Of a DNA stretch of 8,733 nucleotides, positions 4,900-8,733 are shown in pieces. Positions within the stretch are counted from its first letter, which is position 1. Each line of letters starts with the position of its first letter. The translations under genes and the position numbers were made by a program. The DNA comes from an uncultured Oscillibacter sp. (GTDB lineage: Bacteria > Bacillota > Clostridia > Oscillospirales > Oscillospiraceae): NCBI GenBank assembly GCA_947245315.1, contig CAMXNV010000086.1, positions 1 through 8,733 on the forward strand, read 5' to 3'. The notes below the pieces were generated by a model. The model was not told the DNA's origin. It saw nothing but the letters and a program-made list of their open reading frames with translations, and made no database searches.

Positions 4900-5582
4900 C
4901 CCTCCCCCCGCTTCAGCGTCACCCCCGCGCCGTCATAGGGCAGCAAGAACACCGGCACGCCCTCGGACGCGGGGGCGATGGCGTACATGGGCCAAAAATA
5001 GGCCAGGCCCTCCGCCGTCAGGTAGAAGCTCTGGGGGTTGAAGCGCCGCCGGAGCTCCCGCCGCCAGTCCTCCCGCCAGCGCCCGGCCCCGGCCCGCTCC
5101 CGGCGGCGGATCTCCTCCGCCGCGTGGGCCAGCAGGCGCTTTTTCCAGGCCGCGCCCGCGGGGAAGAAGTCCTTGAGGGCCACGGGGTAGCCCGCCGCCA
5201 GGTCCCAGGTGTCCCCCCGGCGGGCCAGAACCGTGGTCCGGCCCAGGGTCTCCCGGGTCTGGGTGTAGAGGCTCCAGAGGCCCCCCTGGTTATAGGTGAC
5301 CCGGTACTCCAGCTCCGCCCGGAAGAGGGGCAGGGGCCGGCTGGCCGCCAGGGCGGAGCGGTACTCCTCCGCCGCCTGGGGCAGGAGGCAGCGCTCACAG
5401 TACCGGAGGAAGGCGCGGCATTGCAGCCGGTAGAAGCGCTTGATCCGCCGGGACACCCGGTCCGCCGCCGGTTCCGGCTGGGGGACCTGGGCCTCCGCCC
5501 GCAGCACCGGCACCCCCTCCACCGTCCACTCCTTCTCCGCCCGGAAGGGCTCCGTCCGCAGCTCCGTCAAGCGCTCCTCCAC
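4887..5582 (-). CDS. DUF3298-like (RsiV C-terminal type) protein (231 aa)
   Basis: After a beta-type N-terminal stretch (residues 5-33), a helix RVSRRIKRFYRLQCRAFLRYC (42-62) leads into the region YRVTYNQGGLWSLY (93-106), GDTWDLAAGYPVALKDFF (123-140), and SFYLTAEGLAYFWPMYAIAP (185-204) with VFLLPYD (211-217). This order matches the DUF3298 / RsiV C-terminal fold found in extracytoplasmic parts of anti-sigma factors and in stand-alone clostridial proteins. Here there is no signal peptide, membrane anchor or DUF4163-like extension, so it appears cytoplasmic. I chose GTG 5582 because AAAGGGG (5591-5597) lies eight bases upstream; GTG 5588 is nearly as possible but only two bases from that site. 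A GTG at 5711 would add 43 Arg/Gly-rich residues that look non-coding and has no ribosome binding site. Ligand and role are unknown. It converges with the 65-residue gene. Confidence 0.75.
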   Translation of the reverse strand: MEERLTELRTEPFRAEKEWTVEGVPVLRAEAQVPQPEPAADRVSRRIKRFYRLQCRAFLRYCERCLLPQAAEEYRSALAASRPLPLFRAELEYRVTYNQGGLWSLYTQTRETLGRTTVLARRGDTWDLAAGYPVALKDFFPAGAAWKKRLLAHAAEEIRRRERAGAGRWREDWRRELRRRFNPQSFYLTAEGLAYFWPMYAIAPASEGVPVFLLPYDGAGVTLKRGEGQGS

Positions 5583-5696
5583 AAACACCGCCCCTTTCTG
5601 GTTTCTCCAGCCTATGCGGCGGCGGGGGAAAGAGTGCCCCCGGAGGCGGGCGGGCAACTTTCCGCCGGACTTTGCAAATTTTCCAGCCCTGCCCTC

Positions 5697-5725
5697 TTTA
5701 CTTTCGCGCACTGAAATGTTAAAAT
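5697..5725 (+). promoter_or_regulatory. Promoter of the yerC-like operon
   Basis: TTTACT (5697-5702) and TAAAAT (5720-5725) are 17 bases apart, with TG at 5717-5718 forming an extended -10. Transcription would start near 5732, giving a 5' leader of about 58 nt before the GTG at 5790. It lies in the divergent gap upstream of the DUF3298-like gene. Confidence 0.6.
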
Positions 5726-5789
5726 ACAGCTGTTGTCATCATTCCCGGCTTTTTGTTCGGAAGTAAGATTTGAGACAGGAGGACACAGC

Positions 5790-6083
5790 GTGAAAATCGG
5801 CAAGAAGGAAAAGAGCGGCCAGCTGTACAAGGCCATCCTCCAGCTGCGGGACGAGGAGGAGTGCTATGCGTTCTTCCAGGACCTGTGCACCGTGGCGGAG
5901 CTGCGGAGCATGGAGCAGCGCTTTGAGGTGGCCTCCCTGCTGGACGACGGCATGATCTACAACGACATCCTGGAGCGCACCGGGGCCTCCAGCGCCACCA
6001 TCAGCCGGGTGAACCGCTCCCTGAACTACGGCACCGGGGCCTATGCCCAGCTCTTCGCCCGGATCAAGGACCGGAAGCCATGA
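5790..6083 (+). CDS. yerC: YerC/YecD-type TrpR-family protein (97 aa)
   Basis: This is a small all-helical DNA-binding protein of the TrpR superfamily, YerC/YecD group. Key signatures are YKAILQLRDEEECYAFFQDL (13-32), TVAELRSMEQRFEVASLLDD (34-53), then the helix-turn-helix YNDILERTGASSATISRVNR (57-76) and LNYGTGAY (78-85). Family members are about 95-105 residues, so it is complete. The start is GTG 5790, seven bases after AGGAGG (5777-5782); an in-frame ATG at 5733 would place translation at the very start of the predicted transcript. Its stop overlaps the start of the methyltransferase as ATGA, so the two are co-transcribed and probably translationally coupled. The regulatory target and any amino-acid ligand of YerC are not established to my knowledge. 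Confidence 0.9.
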   Translation: MKIGKKEKSGQLYKAILQLRDEEECYAFFQDLCTVAELRSMEQRFEVASLLDDGMIYNDILERTGASSATISRVNRSLNYGTGAYAQLFARIKDRKP

Positions 6084-6820
6084 GGGCCTATGACGCCCTG
6101 GCCGCCAGCTACGACGGGCTCATGGCCGACGGGTCCTATCGCCGCCGGGCGGCCTTCCTGGCCAGGCGGCTGGGGAAGAGCCCCATCCCCGTCCGGACGG
6201 TGCTGGACCTGGCCTGCGGCACGGGGACCATCGCCTGTCTCCTGGCCAAGAGGGGCTATGAGGTGGTGGCCGCCGACGGCTCCGAGGAGATGCTGACCCA
6301 GGCCGCCGCCAAGGCCGAGGCCCTGGAGGACAACCGGCCCCTCTTCCTCCTCCAGTCCATGCCCCGGCTCCGGCTGGCCCAGCCGGTGGACGCCGTGGTC
6401 TCCACCCTGGACTCCCTGAACTACCTGACGGGGGAGCGGGACCTGCGGGAGACCTTCCGGCGGGTCCGCCGCTGGCTGAAACCCGGGGGCCTGTTCCTCT
6501 TCGACGTGAACACCCCCTATAAGCTCCGCCGGATGGACGGCCAGATTTACATGGACGAGACGGAGGAGTCCGTCTGCGTCTGGCGGACCTTCTTCTCCGA
6601 GAAGCGGCAGGTCTGCACCTACCAGGTGGACCTGTTCCGCCTCCGGCCCGACGGGGCCTGGGACCGGAGCTTTGAGGAGCACCGGGAGCGGGCCTGGAGC
6701 GAGGCGTTTCTGCGCGAATCCCTGGAGGCGGCGGGCTTCGCCTCCGTCCGCCTGACGGGAGACCTGACGGACCGCCCTCCGGCGCTGAACGAGGACCGCT
6801 GGCAGTTCCAGGCGAGTTAG
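6080..6820 (+). CDS. Class I SAM-dependent methyltransferase (246 aa)
   Basis: A single Rossmann-fold methyltransferase domain. YDALAASYDGLM (4-15) is the usual N-terminal cap, VLDLACGTGTIA (41-52) is the SAM-binding motif I, and Asp66 in VVAADGS is the acidic residue contacting the ribose. STLDSLNYL (108-116) is the post-II region and LKPGGLFLFDVNTPYKL (133-149) motif III/IV. The C-terminal half forms a beta-sheet substrate lid ending with RWQFQAS. Overall it resembles the YqeM-like / Methyltransf_25 group, whose substrates are mostly unknown. It overlaps yerC by four bases (ATGA) and has AAGGA upstream inside yerC, so they form one operon. Its TAG stop lies inside the left arm of the inverted repeat at 6814-6908. 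Small molecule or RNA substrate cannot be told from sequence. Confidence 0.88.
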   Translation: MRAYDALAASYDGLMADGSYRRRAAFLARRLGKSPIPVRTVLDLACGTGTIACLLAKRGYEVVAADGSEEMLTQAAAKAEALEDNRPLFLLQSMPRLRLAQPVDAVVSTLDSLNYLTGERDLRETFRRVRRWLKPGGLFLFDVNTPYKLRRMDGQIYMDETEESVCVWRTFFSEKRQVCTYQVDLFRLRPDGAWDRSFEEHRERAWSEAFLRESLEAAGFASVRLTGDLTDRPPALNEDRWQFQAS

Positions 6821-6908
6821 GAGTGAGGAGTTAGGAGTTACTTTGTAACAAAAGCAGTTCCTCCTCTTTGGATTTCAACTCCTAACTCCTATCTCCTCAC
6901 TCCTCACT
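6814..6908. repeat. Inverted repeat built of TTAGGAGT-type units between the methyltransferase and hslO
   Basis: The left arm (6814-6840) is a tandem array of TTAGGAGT / GAGGAGT units. The right arm (6877-6908) carries the complementary ACTCCTAA units. Fourteen bases pair perfectly (AGGAGTTAGGAGTT with AACTCCTAACTCCT), and about 24 of 27 pair over the full arm. The 36-base loop holds a small GTTAC/GTAAC hairpin. The left arm includes the stop codon of the methyltransferase; the right arm ends just before the hslO ribosome binding site. It lacks a U tract, so terminator activity is doubtful. It may be a small mobile or expanding repeat. Confidence 0.75.
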
Positions 6909-6926
6909 GATAGAAGGGAGTATTGT

Positions 6927-7805
6927 ATGTATGACCAGTTGATCCGCGCCATCTCTCAGGATGGCCTGATAAAAGTCTCCGCCGTCTCCACCCGGGAGCT
7001 GACGGAGCGGGCCCGGCAGATTCACAAGACCCTGCCCGTGGCCACGGCGGCCCTGGGCCGCCTCCTGGCGGCGGCTTCCATGATGGGCAACGCCCTCAAG
7101 GAGGAGGCCGCCAGCCTGACGCTGCAAGTCAAGGGCGGAGGCCCCCTGGGGACCCTGCTGGCCGTGTCCGATCACACGGGCGACGTCCGGGGCGCGGTGG
7201 AGAACCCCGCCGTGGACATCCCCCTCCGGGAGGACGGGAAGCTGGACGTGGGCGCCGCCGTGGGCAACCAGGGCGCCCTGACGGTAATCCGGGACCTGAA
7301 AATGAAGGAGCCCTATGTGGGCAGCGTGGGCCTGCTCTGGGGGGAGATCGCCGAGGACATCGCCCTCTACTTCGTGGAGTCCGAGCAGATTCCCACGGCC
7401 TGCGGCCTGGGGGTCCTGGTGGACCGGGACCAGAGCGTCCTGGCGGCGGGGGGCTACCTGGTGCAGCTCCTCCCCGGGGCGGATGACGAGGTGTCCGCGC
7501 GCCTGGAGGCCTCCCTTCGGGCCGCGGGGCCGGTGACGGAGCTGCTGACCCGGGACCCGGATCCGGAGGCCCTTCTCCGGGCCGCCCTGCCGGGGCTGGA
7601 GCTGGAGGTCCTGGAGAAGCGCCCCATCGCCTACCGCTGCGATTGCAGCCGGGAGCGGATGGAGCGGGCCCTCATCAGCCTGGGCCGGGAGGAGCTCCGG
7701 AGCATGATCGACGAGCAGGGGGGCGCGGAGCTCACCTGCCGGTTCTGTGACAATGTGCAGAAGTTCTCCAGGGAGGACCTGGAGGCCCTGCTGGCAAGCT
7801 GCTGA
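6927..7805 (+). CDS. hslO: Hsp33 redox-regulated chaperone HslO (292 aa)
   Basis: Cytoplasmic holdase chaperone switched on by oxidation together with unfolding. The N-terminal domain (about 1-180) has the family signatures ATAALGRLLAAASMMG (39-54), QVKGGGPLGTLLAVSDHTGDVRG (67-89), VGNQGALTVIRDL (112-124) and YFVESEQIPTACGLGVLV (148-165). The C-terminal redox switch is CDC (238-240) and CRFC (271-274), the four cysteines that bind zinc when reduced and form disulfides when oxidised. All are present, so it should be active. Length (292) is normal. The start has GGGAG (6916-6920) six bases before the ATG. The gene follows the repeat at 6814-6908, and the GNAT gene comes five bases after its stop, so those two are probably one transcript. 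I do not see a clear promoter of its own. Confidence 0.97.
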   Translation: MYDQLIRAISQDGLIKVSAVSTRELTERARQIHKTLPVATAALGRLLAAASMMGNALKEEAASLTLQVKGGGPLGTLLAVSDHTGDVRGAVENPAVDIPLREDGKLDVGAAVGNQGALTVIRDLKMKEPYVGSVGLLWGEIAEDIALYFVESEQIPTACGLGVLVDRDQSVLAAGGYLVQLLPGADDEVSARLEASLRAAGPVTELLTRDPDPEALLRAALPGLELEVLEKRPIAYRCDCSRERMERALISLGREELRSMIDEQGGAELTCRFCDNVQKFSREDLEALLASC

Positions 7806-7810
7806 GGCCC

Positions 7811-8359
7811 ATGGGGGACACGATTCTGGAGACGCCCCGCCTCCGCCTCCGGGAGCTGTGCCCGGGGGACCTGGAGGCCTTGTGCGCCATCCTGCAAAGC
7901 GAGGAGGCCATGTACGCCTATGAGGGCCCCTTATCCGACGGCGAGGCCCAGGAGTGGCTGGACCGGCAGATTCGGCGCTACCGGCAGTGGGGCTTTGGAC
8001 TGTGGGCCGTCCTTTTGAAGGAGGACGGCCGGCTGATCGGCCAGTGCGGCCTCACCATGCAGCCCTGGAAGGGCCAGGAGGTCCTGGAGATCGGCTATCT
8101 CTTCCGGCCCGCGTACTGGCACCAGGGCTATGCCACGGAGGCCGCCCGGGCCTGTAAGCAGTATGCCTTTGAGGTTCTGGGGGCGGAGGAGGTCTGTTCC
8201 ATCATCCGGGACACCAACGTCCCCTCTCAAAGGGTGGCCCTCCGGAACAGCATGACCCCCATGGACCGCTGGACCAAGCACTACCGGGGCGTGGATATGC
8301 CCCATATACGCTATGTGGTCTCGCGGAGCTCCGAGGGGGCCGAAGGGCCCTCTGATTGA
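7811..8359 (+). CDS. GNAT N-acetyltransferase, RimJ/RimL-like (182 aa)
   Basis: Acetyltransferase of the Acetyltransf_3 (RimJ/RimL) type, which moves an acetyl group from acetyl-CoA to an amine. It opens with LETPRLRLRELCPGDLEAL (6-24), the usual first strand and helix. LWAVLLKEDGRLIGQCGL (64-81) is the central sheet, and IGYLFRPAYWHQGYATEA (94-111) contains the acetyl-CoA pyrophosphate-binding loop HQGYA. DTNVPSQRVALRNSM (134-148) is the segment that usually holds Asn/Ser near the active site, and YRGVDMPHIRYVV (158-170) closes the fold. The small SSEGAEGPSD tail is atypical and GC-driven. The start has GAGG four bases upstream and lies five bases after the hslO stop. The substrate cannot be told; many relatives act on small amines or antibiotics rather than ribosomal proteins. 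Confidence 0.9.
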   Translation: MGDTILETPRLRLRELCPGDLEALCAILQSEEAMYAYEGPLSDGEAQEWLDRQIRRYRQWGFGLWAVLLKEDGRLIGQCGLTMQPWKGQEVLEIGYLFRPAYWHQGYATEAARACKQYAFEVLGAEEVCSIIRDTNVPSQRVALRNSMTPMDRWTKHYRGVDMPHIRYVVSRSSEGAEGPSD

Positions 8360-8373
8360 CAGATTTTATTGTA

Positions 8374-8397
8374 GGGGGCGGGCTCCGTCCCGCCCCG
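8374..8397 (+). terminator. Possible terminator hairpin after the GNAT gene
   Basis: GGGGCGGG (8375-8382) pairs with CCCGCCCC (8389-8396) across a six-base loop, 15 bases after the GNAT stop. Only three T follow a G, so it is a weak intrinsic terminator at best. Its TTGTAGGGG(G)CGG opening is shared with the hairpin at 8513-8544, so it is probably a repeat copy that may also end the hslO-GNAT transcript. Confidence 0.45.
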
Positions 8398-8417
8398 TTT
8401 CCCGGGAATATGGCACT

Positions 8418-8490
8418 CCCGGAGAAATGGCCTGCTCTGGGGGCTAGGCCCCACAGGGTGCTTGATCGATAGAAGGGGGCTGGGGTCCGG
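8418..8490 (+). repeat. Direct repeat X, first copy
   Basis: CCCGGAGAAATGGCCTG, then a GGCCTGC/GCTAGGCC-type hairpin, CCCCACAGGGTG, ATCGATAGAAG and a GGGGTCCGG end. It is repeated in the same order and orientation at 8560-8635 with roughly 85% identity by eye. After it comes the palindrome TCTATCGATAGA at 8494-8505, whose right half matches the ATCGATAGAA inside the repeat. The stretch contains no gene. Confidence 0.75.
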
Positions 8491-8512
8491 TTCTCTATCG
8501 ATAGAACGCCTT

Positions 8513-8544
8513 GTAGGGGCGGACCTATGTGTCCGCCCTTCTAC
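8513..8544 (+). repeat. GTAGGGGCGGAC hairpin between the two X repeats
   Basis: GTAGGGGCGGAC (8513-8524) faces GTCCGCCCTTCTAC (8531-8544): an eight-bp GC core (GGGCGGAC/GTCCGCCC) with a six-base loop and an outer GTAG/CTAC pairing. It shares its TTGTAGGGG opening with 8369-8378, so it looks like a second member of one small hairpin repeat family. Confidence 0.7.
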
Positions 8545-8559
8545 AGGGAGCTCCGAGGT

Positions 8560-8651
8560 CCCGGGGGAAATGGCCTGACCTAGGGGTCAGGCCCCACAGG
8601 GTGGTCCATCGATAGAAGAGGGTGTGGGGCCCGGTCCCCAGACCGGGCCAT
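8560..8651 (+). repeat. Direct repeat X, second copy, with the 31-bp right copy
   Basis: This copy starts about 143 bases after the first and runs CCCGGGGGAAATGGCCTG, GGTCAGGCCCCACAGGGTG, ATCGATAGAAG. It continues with 8621-8651, which is the exact reverse complement of 3994-4024 and holds the GGCCCGGT/ACCGGGCC hairpin. The first copy appears to break off inside that segment at GGTCCGG. Confidence 0.75.
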
Positions 8652-8680
8652 TCCCCCCGGAAGCCTGGCAGTTCCGGAGA

Positions 8681-8717
8681 GGCGGAAGGGGACAGCCCCC
8701 GCAAGGGGGACGCCGCC
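8681..8717. repeat. GC-rich stem-loop at the window end
   Basis: CCCCC GCAA GGGGG (8696-8709) is a hairpin with a GNRA-type loop, enclosed by GGCGG (8681-8685) and CCGCC (8713-8717). It is probably another piece of the terminal repeat cluster, and it may continue past the window. I see no gene from 8360 to 8733. Confidence 0.5.
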
Positions 8718-8733
8718 GCTCTTAGTGGCAGAG

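Noticed and set aside
5583..5711. 43-residue N-terminal extension of the DUF3298-like protein from GTG 5711
   Set aside because: No ribosome binding site, Arg/Gly-rich composition unlike the rest, and the family normally begins near the chosen GTG.
6041..6682. 213-codon minus-strand open frame opposite the methyltransferase
   Set aside because: Shadow frame: the plus strand carries a clean SAM-binding motif set, and the minus product is Gly/His/Pro/Val-rich with no start signal.

Overview
The window looks like chromosomal DNA from a GC-rich, gut-type Firmicute of the Oscillospiraceae (the Flavonifractor / Lawsonibacter / Oscillibacter neighbourhood). This placement is inference. It rests on strong GC bias in third codon positions, Shine-Dalgarno sites of AGGAGG type, a CsaB-type cell-wall enzyme, YerC, a DUF6774-like small protein, and many short GC-rich palindromic repeats of the kind that litter these genomes. 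No rRNA, tRNA, CRISPR array, transposase or phage gene is visible.

Layout. Positions 1-130 hold two interspersed repeats. A minus-strand terminator (142-169) and a Cys-rich DUF3795-like membrane protein (212-1078, minus) follow. Then come a possible 45-residue minus-strand gene (1155-1292) and a 57-residue DUF6774-like gene (1357-1530, plus). The latter ends one base from the stop codon of a large minus-strand gene (1532-3760) that fuses a GT4 glycosyltransferase to a CsaB polysaccharide pyruvyl transferase. That gene has a clear sigma-A promoter and a structured leader that ends in a terminator-like U tract. Positions 3920-4340 are a non-coding repeat cluster.

An AT-rich divergent module follows: a small XRE-type regulator (4361-4597, minus) and an unrecognised 65-residue protein (4702-4899, plus). 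They share a 105-bp intergenic region with a perfect 14-bp inverted repeat. A DUF3298-like protein (4887-5582, minus) converges on the small gene and overlaps it by 13 bp. The plus-strand group then runs: YerC-like TrpR-family regulator and SAM methyltransferase (ATGA overlap), a 95-bp inverted repeat of TTAGGAGT-like units, then Hsp33 (hslO) and a GNAT acetyltransferase. From 8360 to the end there is only non-coding repeat DNA.

How the genes work together. The best-supported theme is cell envelope: the GT4-CsaB fusion probably builds and pyruvylates a secondary cell-wall polysaccharide. The other genes are a mix of housekeeping functions (Hsp33, YerC, methyltransferase, GNAT) and small unknowns, with no sign of one multi-gene accessory system. 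The two points most worth a second look are the leader RNA in front of the GT4-CsaB gene and the XRE / 65-residue divergon with its symmetric operator-like site.
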